Below, one piece after another: positions 1-13,178 of a DNA stretch of 64,000 bases. The DNA comes from Paralvinella palmiformis (taxonomy: Eukaryota; Annelida; Polychaeta; Terebellida; Alvinellidae): assembly GCA_025642065.1 (NCBI GenBank), contig JAODUP010000457.1, positions 462,501-526,500 of the forward strand, given 5' to 3'. The translations under genes were made by a program, and so were the position numbers. Below the pieces are notes generated by a model. The model ran no database searches, was not told where the DNA came from, and saw nothing but the letters and a program-made list of their open reading frames with translations. Position 1 is the first letter of the stretch; each line of letters begins with the position of its first letter.

Positions 1-779
1 ATAAAATAAGCCACCAGATATGAGACAGCGGAGAGAGATAGATTAATTCTCTTCATCTGCCTTAATCTGGATACTATCAAGAGACTGTAATGTGAGATGA
101 AGATTTCTTATATTACACCAATTACGCTGGTGCCCCTTAAATGTTTCTGCTGACTAAGCTAAACTCCTCAGCGTTTTAAAACAAACACCAACGATGAGTC
201 TTAATTATAATACCTATCAAATTTCCTTGAATAAACCAAGTCCGAGTATTGTTTTGTTTGTTTTTGTTTATAGTCAGGACGTAGCATGGCGACCACAGTA
301 TAAGGATCTACTGCTAAATGAAGGCCTATGCCTTTACACTTCAGGTTTGTAACTGGGTACTAGCGACATAAATGATCCAGTAGTCGGCTGGATCTGGATC
401 TGAGTCTCATAGTAATACTCTACCCCTGAGAATACACATAAATAAACGTGATACATCATGATTTTCTCTCTCTCTCTCTCTGTGTGTGCGTGCGCGCACG
501 TGCGCGTCTGCATGTGGTTATGTTCATAAATGCACAAATGTTTATCTAAGGCTTACAGGTTCCTCATAGACGCCTATCTATTATGTGTAGCTGCATTATT
601 GTATGTCAATGTACATCAAATATGTATACATACAAGATGGGTTGGATGGCAGTTGTCTGTCGGTCTACCTGTCTGGTTTGTCTCGCTAGCTACCTCTATG
701 TTCTGCCTTGTCTGCTTGTGTCCTGTCTCATATAGCAATCTACCCCACCCTCCCTGTCTATACCATACTTATTACTGAC
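1..779. other. Intron or flank of the CARD gene, no gene seen
   Basis: Contains a CT/GT/GC tract at 465-507 and GTCTG-rich text around 640-740. No coding exon is recognised; the next CARD-gene exon is presumably further left. Confidence 0.5.
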
Positions 780-1041
780 CTGTTGTTGACCTTCGGTGAC
801 TGATTGACAAGATCCAGTGACATCTTATCTATATCTGTCATCATCTGTTGAGTGGTATATGTAGAGAATGGTCCATCGAGGTGAGGATTAGAGAACTGTC
901 TCCTCTCTCTAATGGGTGAACGTTCTTCAAGAGTGGCCTGTAATCCAGGATGGAAGACCTGAGGTGGTGTCCTTGATCCAGAATATTGACCAGAAGGCTG
1001 GGTGATGGCAGTTTGTTGATTATTGCGAGAATGGCTGAGAT
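780..1041 (-). CDS. Probable second exon of the CARD-domain gene
   Basis: A 262-base exon with acceptor TTTCCAG and donor GTCAGT is open on the minus strand. It encodes 86 full codons of polar sequence, including SGSRTPPQVFHPGLQATLEE, RSPIRERRQFSNPHL and MMTDIDKMSLDLVNQSP. Its entry phase (two bases) fits the one-base overhang of the CARD exon, making an Asp codon at the join. That is the main reason to place both in one gene, with a first intron of about 14.5 kb. No domain is recognised. The next exon lies off the left edge. Confidence 0.55.
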
Positions 1042-1637
1042 CTGGAAATTAAAGATATAATATTAAATAAAATCAACTATGAGATGGCTTATAAACCACT
1101 AATCTAAGTCCAGAACCTTTGTATTAAAGTACTACTAAGGACTTTACAGTTGGCATATTATTTTCTACAAACATAAATTACCTATCAGCCAATATTTAAC
1201 AAAGTCCTATACATCGTTAGTAAAATTAAACTGGCTAAACTTGTCAACATTTTAAACTGCTGCTATAGGTATGTAAAATTCTATATAAACTACAACCTGA
1301 TAATACTACATATCAAGATAATAGTTACTGCCAGGTGACTTCAATGCACTGATTCAGTTCAGCACAATATCATGCAAATAGCACATTGATTAAATTATGA
1401 CCAAAAAGAATTTATTGTTTAGGAAAATGATGGTCATTCATAAACATACGTTATTAATGGGACAATGGAGCAAAACATGCTATATAGAGTCGGCAGGAAA
1501 TCTGTCAACTGACATAGTAATTCATTTTCCATTCTTTTGAACACATGACATGAACCAGACAGCAAGCTCAGGTTTGAGAAATAATGTCCTTAATGTATAA
1601 TTAACAGTATTGTACTAAAACAGCCCACTTTCCCATA

Positions 1638-1739
1638 ACCATATTGATACAATGACACCAAGCCCATTGTATCCATTCATCAGTACGTGGGTATATTAGT
1701 ATCAAGACATTTTTGAAAGTATAAATTAGAATGTCACTT

Positions 1740-1745
<6 letters not shown>
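1638..1745 (+). repeat. Microsatellite-associated dispersed repeat, copy 1
   Basis: ATACAATGACACCAA, ATCCATTCATC, TTTGAAAGTAT and a terminal CACTTGGTGTGTG are shared with 8802-8912. The (GT)42 tract continues directly from its 3' end. Confidence 0.7.

Positions 1746-1824
<79 letters not shown>
1741..1824 (+). repeat. (GT)42 microsatellite
   Basis: Uninterrupted GT dinucleotide run. Confidence 0.99.
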
Positions 1825-1826
<2 letters not shown>

Positions 1827-3734
1827 GGAGATTGAAGAAGTTAGAAAGAGAAATTAAATTAATACTGTTATACAATTACCCCGGGGAAGCTTGCCCATCT
1901 TGCCCAACTCAAAGTATGGATCTAATCCAAAAAACTTGATATATATGAGGCTGGCTGCCAGATATACTTGGTAGGTTTTAGGATGTCTGGTAGAGGTAGT
2001 TGGTAATTAAACCAGGAGCCAGTCAACCATAGCAATCTCACCCTGAGATCACGCACTGACGGCCGAGATACTATCATATAATCGGGATGAGGTCAAGTGA
2101 ACTCATAAACGGTAAACTTACACCTGTACACATCCACCCATGCTCAATCAGTCATCGGTATAATTATTCAGTAAGTTTCACTTGACTGCTAGTTGTGTGT
2201 CGGGGCCTCGGTAGAAAACATCGTCCTTAAACAATAACGCTTACGCGGAATTCCACGCCGACAACTCCACCTTTGGCATGATTAAATACTGCAGGCGTGA
2301 GGGCTGCTCAGGATGAGCCAGCCCTGCAGAGGGATGGTGTCGCCGGGGGAGCCTCGTGGGGTCATCTAAAGGAGACTGCAGGGTCGCAAATAAGTGATAA
2401 ATAAAACAGCCCGCTGAGGAAAATTAGTAGCCAATAAACGGTTGTCAAACCTAATGACAAGGTGAGGTGGACCAGGTTTATTGTCTGTGTGATGACATGG
2501 ACCAGCTAAATAACTGTTACCTTAGAGATGACAAGCATGGGCCAGAATAACACTGCATGGGGTCAACAAGTCACACTGTGACCCCTTAATCTGTGACAGG
2601 CTAGCTGACATAAGCCCTGTCATACCGGGGTTAACTGTCTGGCGGATGACAGACGGTAATTGACGTTAGGCGGAGGGAAGAACAAACTCAAAACTGTTAT
2701 ATTAACAAGGACACCTACATGTTAGGGGTCAGACCACTCGACATTTGACCTTGTCATATATAAATATTACATTACTAGTTGAAGATGTGTCAATAACCTA
2801 AACTTAGCTGCATAACATCAATTTTAAATATTTATTTGAATCACTGGTTAATAGATTGAAACCAGCTCTTCAGATCTAAAGGTTTTTTTTTGGGGGGTTA
2901 AGAATCTCAGCTTTACTCCTTTACATTCCCCACCCGCAATGGACCTGTACAATACAAGGGGGCTGTCAACTACTCAGGGTGGATATTATTAATCTCTAGC
3001 TGTCAATTACAGAGGCATAACTCACCACAACCTATTTGACTAGGTGCTCCTTTAACAATAATAAATAAAACATTATAAAGAGACACAAGAGTGCAAAAAG
3101 CTAAACAGATATTGTCCAAATTCATCATTCTCACAGTGATAAGAAATACATGCAAAACTGATCTAAGGAATTCACTCCGCTCTCTCTCTCTCCCTCGCAT
3201 TCTGGACATGAACACCGCCACAGGCCCCACATTATAAACTCTCCGTTAAACACACTCTCTCTGAGCTGTCATATCTTAAGTAGTTAATCCACAGTTATCT
3301 ATCTTGCCCAATCAGGTTACCAGTTCAGTTTAAATACTGCTGATACAGAAAATGAGAACACTAAAGGCCTACAGAATGGTGGTCTTATTTCTCAACAGTC
3401 TGTATTTTAAACTTTCAAATACTCGATGTCGATGCCGTGAATTTGTATGCCAACTGAAGTTATTTCAGAGATTACATTAATAATTTTAAAAGTAAATAAA
3501 ATAACCTGATCAAACAAAATATATAATAAGTTATATACATTTAAGTGAGGTAACATTAGATGGGTAGATGTTTTTATGACTTTGATGGTAAAGATGATAC
3601 ATGGTTGTTATAGACTGTCATTAAAAAAACATGCTGAGCTTTATATACTGTCATATTACTTTGAGCTGGTATTATTCTAACAATAAAACAGTCACACTAA
3701 ATTAATACCTGCATCAAAACACAAAGGCTTAGCC

Positions 3735-3737
<3 letters not shown>

Positions 3738-3776
<39 letters not shown>

Positions 3777-3790
3777 AAGGCTTAGCCACA

Positions 3791-3824
<34 letters not shown>
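3738..3824 (+). repeat. Compound (AT)n / duplicated unit / (AT)n(GT)n
   Basis: ACAAAGGCTTAGCCACAAT followed by an AT run occurs twice in tandem (3719 and 3774); the second run changes to GT. Confidence 0.9.
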
Positions 3825-4569
3825 ATAAATTATAATATATCTATGTATCAATATGTCTGTGTACCAAAGATACACCACTAACTTCATACATGTCTATACA
3901 AAAATACTGACGGCATATAATGTGTTCTTTTACTAAATCACTTTAACAGTAATGTCATTCTTGACAAATGCCACCTGGAACAAGCATGTAACACTCTGAC
4001 CTAATTAATGAGCTGTTTATTAACAGGTGAAAGACGCCACCATAAGAGTTTAGTAGTAAGCATTTAAGATAGACTTTATAACATCAAAGGTCACTGGTGT
4101 ACGTTTTAAACAACCATCCCAAACCTGAAGTGTGTGTGTGTGTGTGTGTCTGCACACTACATGGAAACAACGTCAGTTAATGAAATAGATCTATTGCTAA
4201 ACAAAATTGACACATCTTCTGTCACTTAAGTTAACCAATTTACATCAGGGAGAAGAAAACCACCAACTTACATACCAATATGAAGGTCATACCTTGACTA
4301 ATTTGATCCATAAATAAAGTAAAATCTGGCAACAAACTGATCCCCAAATAACATCATTAATTAAAACACGATCCCTGAAAAGGTAACCGGAAAATGGAGA
4401 AAAAATTACATCTAAAGCCTAAGGCCTGTAGTTTAAGAACAAATGATTGATATATATATTAGCTAGTATTGTTACCTTTAACTGTTGTATATAGCGGAGA
4501 TATAGCTAAGTAATTAGGAATACGTAAAATTATTAATAGCTGTAATCTTGCAATAACAATAACATTGGC

Positions 4570-5232
4570 TCAATTACATTGAAAACAAATTAAATACAAA
4601 CACAAATACGTTGAAATGTAAATGTATTTAAATACAAATATTTTTTAAAGTATTTCAAATACAAATAATTTTCAAATATAATGAACAACATACTTGTTTT
4701 ATTCCATAATTTAATTTTGCACTTACATTTTGTAATACTATCGGTAAAACATCACATCTATTAGCTCGTATGTCATCATATATCAACACAGAACGTATAG
4801 ATCATCACCTAACCAAGACATCATCAGACATATCATCAGACATATCATCACATGTCACACCAGTTTATAAATCCAATTGATGTGTAACAGTGTTGCTGCC
4901 CTTCTTGGGAAGTTTAACCATGCAGTGATGCCAGGGTAGACTATCACTCTATTTGCATACATTAATCAGATCACTAACTCCACTTAACAAAGATCACAAA
5001 GAGAAAGTATTTACTTTATGATTGAGTATGTACTGTGTAAAATCGCTTCCAGGAACAAATCATCTTGTTGGCAAAATATTCCTATACATTTTTTAAATCA
5101 AATACTTTGTGGAAGTATTTAGATATAAATACTTTTCCATTTTGAAATGCTCATATAGAAATACAAATAATTAATATAATTGGAAAAATAAATAAATACT
5201 TTTAAATACAAATATATTTGACCCCACATCTG
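4570..5232. mobile_element. Possible AT-rich MITE with AAATAC-type subterminal repeats
   Basis: Both ends are dense in AAATACAAAT / GTATTT words in both orientations (4595-4680 and 5090-5220). The right side ends in ATTTGACCCCACATCTG, reminiscent of hAT-like element ends. The left terminus is not clear. Confidence 0.3.
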
Positions 5233-5269
5233 AATAACATAAATGGATAATTAATAATATATTTTTACG

Positions 5270-5450
5270 TGTTCTGGGGGGGGGGATTCCATGCATTTGG
5301 TCCGGCTACACTAAAAGTTGCATCTTCGTATGATTTGAATCTGGTCTTTGGGATCTTCAGTACTGAACAGGCTATCTGACCTCCAGTTGTACAGTCGCCA
5401 TATTGAACAGAGACATTGGTACCTGTAATAGTATCTGACTGGATCACGTT
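5270..5450 (-). mobile_element. L2-like LINE 3' coding fragment
   Basis: Minus-strand text includes VLKIPKTRFKSYEDATFSVA and GPNAWN, the conserved C-terminal end of L2-like ORF2. It is cut off by a G9 run at 5277-5285. Confidence 0.65.
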
Positions 5451-5599
5451 CGAATGGACACCAGTTCACACAGGTGTTCAAGTGCCATGTTATTGACAGG
5501 TTTATAAGTTGTTTGTAAAATCCTGAAATGGATACCCTGTCTAACAAAACGAAACTCTTCAAAGAACTTACATTTTACAATCATAAAATGTCCAAGATT

Positions 5600-5949
5600 G
5601 TTTGTTTGTTTGGGAGAATCCCCAGGATGTCGCTTAATCAGCACAGCCTCTATGTTCAGTGGTTGAGAATACTCCTCCCCATCACTCACAGGGGAGCAGT
5701 ACTGAAAGATGGAGCCGAAATACCCTGAGGGTGGTCACTGCCAGAGTGTTTTACGTCCTCAGGGTTTTAACGTCCCCCTTTATTTTAAATAATTCAATGG
5801 AGACGGCAGCGCCATTTAACGTGGTCAGTCACCCACGATGTTGTGAGCCGAGATATTAATCTCTGGAAAAGTTTCGACCTCTTGCGGGGTTCGAACCTGT
5901 GACCGTTGGCACCAAGTGCCGGGTGCTTAACCGCTAGGCCACCGGAGCT
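5600..5949 (-). mobile_element. SINE family A, near full-length
   Basis: Same element as at 16881-17244, reversed. The tRNA-like head with B-box GGTTCGAACC is at about 5887-5938 and the tail at 5600. It is followed directly by a 5'-truncated copy in the opposite orientation. Confidence 0.85.
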
Positions 5950-6172
5950 GCCGTCTCCACTGAATTATTTAAAATAAACGGGGACGTTAAAAACCCCCTA
6001 GGACGTAAAACACTCTGGCAGTGACCACCCTCAGGGTATTTCGGCTCCATCTTTCCGTACAGCTCCCCTTTGAGTGGTGGGGGAGGAGTTTCCTCAACCA
6101 CTCGAACATAGAGGCTGTGCTGATTAAGCGACAGCCTGGGGATTCTGCCCGAACAACAAAACCAAACCAAAC
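5950..6172 (+). mobile_element. SINE family A, 5'-truncated copy head-to-head with its neighbour
   Basis: The body from GCCGTCTCCACTGAATTATT to the A-rich tail, lacking the tRNA head. It abuts the reversed copy at 5949 with no spacer, forming a large inverted repeat. Confidence 0.82.
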
Positions 6173-8344
6173 CAAACACCTTATAACCTGCTACGACTAC
6201 CAGCACAGCACCTGCGGATTGGTCCCATACTACAAAACCACCAACCTTCATCTAGTAGTAATTCACTTAATATTTATCCTCCTTCATGTGAACACCAACG
6301 GTGGTCTTCTGCCCACAACATACGTTTATCTGTCACGGTTTTCTTCTTAACCGCCACAGGAGTATACTACCATACATTCGCCAGTCACCTCCGGACTGTA
6401 CGGTTGATGACACAGATTCTGTCAAGGTTTAACTGCCAGACAAACGGGAGTACATAACCTTCCTGTCCTAACATAGAAGACCCGAACCCAGAGACGTGGC
6501 ACACCACCGTTCACAAAAACTATATATCTTCAAGCCAGTCCCGGCCTACAGACATGTGGCTCACAACAAACACCAGTATAAGAACATACAAACTGAGATA
6601 CGTTGAGAAGAGTCCAATCCAGATATGGTGATATTGTGCTGATAAGAGTGAGCACTAAACGACCTCGGACATGTTTATATCTGAGCCATTTTTCTTCATG
6701 TAATACTTATACGCAATATGGCTAGGAACTAAAACCCCAATCTCCTTACGACCTCCGGGTCCACATCATACCGAATAGAACTATCTTATCAACATAACCA
6801 GTACTTACAACACATACTACCTCCATCCCCATATTAACAAAGCGCTTACAAGCTCTGCGTAATTTATCACTTTACACAACACCGCACCACACCATCCATA
6901 CTTCACATAACTGATTGGGTATATCTTGTCATACCGGATCTGACAGATGCGAGTTAGAGGAATGCCAACAGAGAGACAACTCGTCAAGCAAGATTTGTTC
7001 AGTCCACAAATACCCTACACCGGTGGTGTCATGGATCCGGGGAACGCTATGTCCAGCTCTTATCAGCATTCTACATCTCTCCACATATTCCAGGACTCTA
7101 ACCAGACAGTTAGCCACTGGATAGCATCATTAATTTAGCCATTTATATCAGAAATGGGAAAATAACCTGGCGTAATCCTCATGATAAAATTTCAAGTAAA
7201 AACAGTGATCTCTGTTCTCTCTCTCTCATCCTGTGTGTGTGTGCCCCTGTTATACACTGTTTGTATAACAGTTTAGAGCAGTATGGTACAGACAGATGTC
7301 TCACAGCAGGTCTTTGTACTAGCCATAGGGTGTACTACTGGCGGTACTACCACTTAAACACCGTCCCCCCTTCCATCCCCCCTAGTGTCATACCCTGACA
7401 TAAACGTCAACAACTACAGCAAACCTGTCAATTTAACAAAAACTTTATTAGCTGCCCGGCCGGGCGGGCTAGTAAACTCAAAAATGTACTAGCCACCAGA
7501 TGTTATTACTAGCCCAGGATGTTTTATTTCTTTTTCTTACAGATGTTATCATCACTTTTCTGGATATAGAATAAACTATTGTCAGCACTGTTTATATGGC
7601 ACCTTAGATAGAGAGGGGGGGGGGGGGACGAACAAAAAGTCTAGTAGCTGAGTTTTACAAGATGTGATCATGTTTTATTAAAAAGACAATCTAATGATGA
7701 TTAAGTGTAGCAAAGTAGACATTTAATCAGGACCTTATTTACTTCGTGTTTAAAAAAGGTCGGCGCATCCCTGGGGTATACCACAAATCAGTTGAGGCGT
7801 GACAGACAAAACTCCGTAAAAACTATTACCACAAAATTATTTGCGCGTTCTGGTCTATAGAACAGAAGGTCTAACCAGAGACGGTCCTTAATTCTTCCAG
7901 GACTCAATGTTTCGCCATATATTTAGATCCCATTATTCTTATCCGAGAGATCCAGATTTTAGAGCAGAAATCCGGTATCAGAACGTGTGGCCCGCGTCAC
8001 CAACGTGTCAAAACCGCCCATTGGCTGTCTTCTACTGACATCACACATCTGTGTCTATTAAATAGAGCTCATAACGTAAGAACTTTTATTTGTGGTATGA
8101 TGTCTCGGGGCTAGCCATATTTCACAGCCTTACCGTGACTTTGGTCTCCCCCCACGAAATATATATATATATATATATATATTATTCATGCTAACTTATC
8201 CTGCACAACAGTCCTTTACCACCAAATCAAATTAAGATACTGAAACAATGGACTGTTCCAGTTGATTTGAGTTATTTAACCTTGGGCAGGTCACATCTAG
8301 GACATACGGGCCCGACGCCACTAAAGAAAACAAATTCTGCAAAC

Positions 8345-8425
8345 ACAGGTATGAATTGGATTTGAACCCACAGACTGAAGGTTTGCAGCCCCGTGCTCTA
8401 ACCACTACACTACTGGATAGGCCAA
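8345..8425 (-). mobile_element. tRNA-like SINE head of a third type
   Basis: On the minus strand an A-box (TAGTGTAGTGGTTAGAGCA) and a B-box (GGGTTCAAATCC) are spaced as in a tRNA. No acceptor-stem pairing is obvious, so a tRNA-derived repeat is more likely than a functional tRNA gene. Confidence 0.5.
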
Positions 8426-8801
8426 TGAATGATCTGTTGGAACAGTGAGTTGGTGTCGCGAATATCACAGAACACAAACAATCAGAACACTGAATTTGTC
8501 AGCAGATGTCATAAAACAAGCTGTCAGAACAATAAGCTGTCCTAACTAATACACCTATTGACATCTGTAAAGTACCATATCACAGACTAAATTCAAAGAT
8601 AAATTGTGAATCTGGGACTCCCCAGGTGCGTTTTTTTCTTTCCTCCAGCCCTTCTACAGTGATTCCTGTAATATGAGACCATACACTAATGACCTATAAA
8701 TAGGGTAACGCCTACAGTACAGAACTGTGGTATAACCATTCATAATCCAAATGACCTATGTAGTGTTTCACCTTAGAATAAACACGCACGCACGCGCGCG
8801 C

Positions 8802-8912
8802 GAACCATACTTATACAATGACACCAAAGTATGTATGCATTCATCCGTACTTTGGTGCATTTGTATGTACAGATTTGAAAGTATGAATGAGAACGCTACT
8901 TGGTGTGTATGG
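8802..8912 (+). repeat. Microsatellite-associated dispersed repeat, copy 2
   Basis: Same landmarks as 1638-1745, again running into a (short, interrupted) GT tract. Preceded by a CG/CA-rich tract at 8784-8803. Confidence 0.7.
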
Positions 8913-9194
8913 GTGGGGTGTGGGGGGGGGCCGTAAAAATATAAGAAATGGTGTTTATTATACGCCACCCAACATTAGCAGCATTTTTAAAATTATTTAT
9001 TATTGCACAGTCCTATACGTAACAACTAATGATCATCCGGGAATTGCTTTAAACAGACTGATGTTTCCTACAATATTTCCTGGATAGAGCCTGAAAACCG
9101 ACAACTATGAGTATACCCTATAAGTGCAGGATGCCTTTCCACACCATATAACATCCATCATACATATCCAGTGGGCACTCAACCACGGCTCATT

Positions 9195-9248
<54 letters not shown>

Positions 9249-11784
9249 GTATTCAGGTATTCATTGTGTAATGTCTATGAGAGGCTGTAAGTGTAGGACT
9301 TCGGCTCCACCACTAAAATACATCCCCCGTAGTGTAGTACCCAGGAATGTCATACCCGACTGGTTCAACTCCAAATCTGCTGCTATCAGCGAAACGCTGA
9401 GAAGTACGGAACTTGTGATTAGCTGTAATCTGTCGAACAGGTGCAGGTAATCCCAATCTTCATAATTAACAGTGAAATTATGAGTGCAAAAATGTCATCG
9501 AATACGACGGGCTCCTATTAAAACACCATATCTATCTATCAAACAGTTCACACTGGAAGCTTTCATCCTCTCAATCCCGCCATCAACCAAACACACACAC
9601 ACACACACACAAACCGACCTAATCACGAAGTATTCTAATAAAACCGATCTTAGTATGCAATTCATCATCATTATTCACCATTCATGTTTTTTGGCCTAAT
9701 CTCTAACTGTTCAAGATAGGCCATCCTTCTACTATCAATCATATTCTCCACGCCCTCTATTGGGCTCACTGTATAATATCGGCAGACGTAAGGCGTATGT
9801 TTGTTGGGTTTTTTTGCCAGCCAGGTTCGCTTTCTTCAGATCTGACCACAGGGTCCTGGCCAAATTATTTATCATAAACATATTTCAGAATACTTGGCTT
9901 CTTCTTGGAAAATGCCAATCACACGTCGTCGTCGCGGTTAAAGCTTTCAGGCTAATTCTAAAGCTGGTACGGAGCAGTGAAGGCAGAAATATAAGTAATG
10001 TAAGCCACTTTATGATAAAATCTAATGGTTCATCTGATGGGCAAACCTGGGCCTGATATCAATATTACTGATGTATGAAAACTTCATATAAAAATTACAA
10101 AAATACACACTCTCTCTCTGTATGTGTCTGACTATATATTACTTACTAACTGGTGAGGGACAAGGATTCATCTACACTGATCCCAAATAGGATCAGCCAA
10201 TACCATTTTACCAAAGGTCACACTATCAGCAGTAGGGATATAGATATGTTTATAACTCATTCTGGCAGCGCTCCAGGTCAGATATCCAATCTGGTTTTAT
10301 GGTCCAGAATAACTGACCCAAAAATAAAAACCTTTGGACCAAAGGCACAACAGCATGGGGCAGAAAGTTTTTGCCTCTGGTCAATAACTGGCTGTCATTC
10401 TATCCAGCAGAACCTAATCTGGACTGAGTGGTCTAGGCATATAGACCTGTCAGGGCATGACAGATGTGACATGGCATTATGGACCAATGGCAGACACTTG
10501 ACATTCTACCAGCAGAATTAACGTGAAACACTTCAGGCATATAAAAAAAAAAAGTCACCCGTTACCTCAAATACAACATATGAAAAGTCAGCTATGTTGT
10601 AAATCTCCTAAGTGACAAGATTTGGATCTAGGAAAATACCAATTAACCTTGGCAGCTAAAAAAATACAACAAATCCACTAACCAATCATAGTTATGCTAA
10701 TATTGTTTGTTTACTACCAAACTGACGTCATGTTGTTTACTTCAGATATCCTTATCCGTGACCTAACGCTGTACTGATATAATGTCAGGTGTTAATACTA
10801 ACATAATAAAACCTATAATTATAATAATGAATTATCATAATAATATTAAACCTATTACATAATTTCCCCAAAAAATAGTATTAATGTCAGTAAAAATAAT
10901 ATAACACAGATTTGCCTCTAACTGGATTTCAAATATTTAAATACTTGTTGGTTGAAATTCCATTACTGGATAAACAACATTCAGCTACAGCATATTTTAA
11001 TTTACTCTCATATCAGTCAAATGGCATCTTTATAATAATATTATTCCTAAATATTTAAATTAATATGTAGAAATTAACATTTTCCATGTATAATACTCTT
11101 CAGAACAACTTTTTAGAATGAGGTGCTACCCAAATAATGTTATTATTATTATTATATGTACGTCCGAATGATGGTATCTCAGCTTCTAAATCTCTGATCC
11201 ACGTTTTTTAATCCAAAGTCAATCCACTGTAAATGTCCTGGAATAATCTTTAGAGAAAACTTACAAAAGTCTCAATCTTAGATAAAACTAATAAAAGACA
11301 TTCATTGTCCAATCTGGTCATTTAGCCGGTAATACGTTTCTGAGGGCTAGCTAGACGGCAGGCTTGATAGACAGTTGGTAGTGAACACGTTCCCCAAGGT
11401 TTCAGTTTCAAGTCTTGCTTTAACCACTACACTTTAGACAATAACATTCAGCCAACATATGCCAGTCAACTCAGGCGTCATGGCCCTTTAGTCCAACGGC
11501 AGGTGAGGAAAAAAGACACCCTCAAGATGAATAAAGGAAGTAGAATGATGATTACATTTATCTAAATTCTACTTCTTCATCAACAAATGGTAACCGTTCT
11601 AAGCACCGTTAGATACAAATTGTTGATTGCTGTTATGTATTGATAAGAAGTATTCCCGGATGAAATAAAAAAAACGCATGTCTGCAACTGATTACAGGTT
11701 GCCATTGCAAGCAGGAAAACTGTATATTTAATGACTGACTGGGTTTTTAGGTAATTAGAGGTGGTTAGAGGTGGTAGCTTTCCT

Positions 11785-11840
11785 AGACAAACAAGTGACA
11801 TAAGAAGATTGTAGACAAACAAGTGACATAAGAAGATTGT
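11785..11840 (+). repeat. Perfect 28-bp tandem duplication
   Basis: AGACAAACAAGTGACATAAG plus eight more bases is repeated exactly twice, so it is recent (or an assembly duplication). Confidence 0.9.
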
Positions 11841-13108
11841 ATCAAATAATATACAATACAATAACAGTCAGTCTGAACAAAAACAACTATTATAGATTAA
11901 TAGCCTACCACAACAGATATGTGGAGAAAATCTTCACATTGACTGAGATTATAATAAATAATATTTCCTGTTTGGCACCCTGAGTGGAATGTTTTAGGTT
12001 TGATATCTCTTTTGGATAACAGCATAAAAGTGTTATTGATGGTTTACTCAACAATAAAGATTCTTTAGGTGACTTTACACATCATTGCACTAGACTGGCT
12101 CCAGATAATGTTCACGCTTACATTACAATTACCGTAAATGTTACAGACCAAACACAATTATATTTATGTTCGGCTGTTTCAAATAAGCATTTAAAAAAAC
12201 CCTTGTTAAATTCATACTGATTATGAGACGTAAAGAATGATGTCACAATGGCGATAATATCGGCATATTATACTTCATGCGCTTTTTAACTAATGACCGA
12301 ATATCGTAATTGCGTCATAATAAGGTCATTACACTGGAGAGAAAGGATAATATTATGAGCCTTGTGTGTCATTCAGGCAATTACTGGTGATGACAATTTG
12401 TAGTATAACAAACAGTGTGTATTGTGCAGAGTGTCCAGCGCCTTGGCACACACATACACACAGAGAGAGAGAGAGAGAGAGAGATGACAAGAACCATATG
12501 TCACATGGGTCTATAGTATTACTAACGGGACAGAGATCAGACTTCTCACGAATCCAGTACTAGTAAAAACGCCATCTGGTGGAGATGACAACAAACTGCT
12601 AAACCAAACATGCATGTGAACACGACATGCAATAGTTCACACATTAGGAATCAGACTAAAGCCCAATCACATGTGAGATGCGTTGTCTAACAACATATAC
12701 ACACAGCAAAGTGGAATTAGTACCCTGTCCACAGCTACAAACTTTAATACACATGTCTGTTGGTGAATCACATCACGTTTTTCCATTATTATCAAAATTA
12801 TGCACATTACTCGCAATCATTAAAAAACACATACTCTTCTCCTGAACACACCAAATATCTCTTGTTTGGGGATTCACGTACAAATTTTAAAAATGGTGTG
12901 ATAGATGGAAAACTTTCTTTATCTTTTTATAGTTCAGTTATAGCTGAAATACTGCTAATCTCTATCTAACAGTGCCATGTACAAAGATTAATTTTGTACT
13001 ATCTGGTGACAAGTTAATTATCAATATACAATATCTATCATTATTTATGAAAGTTTGATTTATGACACAAAATGCAACAATTTTCTGCTGATAATGACAA
13101 CCTCTTTG

Positions 13109-13178
13109 GTTGATGTTTTGTGCCCATTAGCTACTAAATGGGCCAGAAGACCTCCAAGAGTAATGAGACTACCTCCTT
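13109..13178 (-). mobile_element. SINE family B, short remnant
   Basis: AAATGGGCCAGAAGACCTCC and GTAATGAG echo the 3' body of the family. Weak. Confidence 0.4.

Noticed and set aside
1745..1939. Open frame beginning with a Cys-Val run, and similar Thr-His or Val-Cys runs at 36.8 kb, 53.7 kb, 58.2 kb and 63.3 kb
   Set aside because: Pure microsatellite translations.
6947..7138. Overlapping open frames on both strands around 6.9-7.1 kb
   Set aside because: Composition looks less random than its surroundings, but neither strand shows a recognisable motif or good splice sites.
8345..8425. Functional tRNA gene
   Set aside because: A- and B-boxes are present, but acceptor and anticodon stems do not pair well by eye; called a tRNA-derived repeat head instead.
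10153..10521. 122-codon open frame on the plus strand
   Set aside because: It is the longest frame in the left half without a match, but no family motif, no convincing splice sites and no start context were seen. It lies inside the presumed CARD-gene intron.
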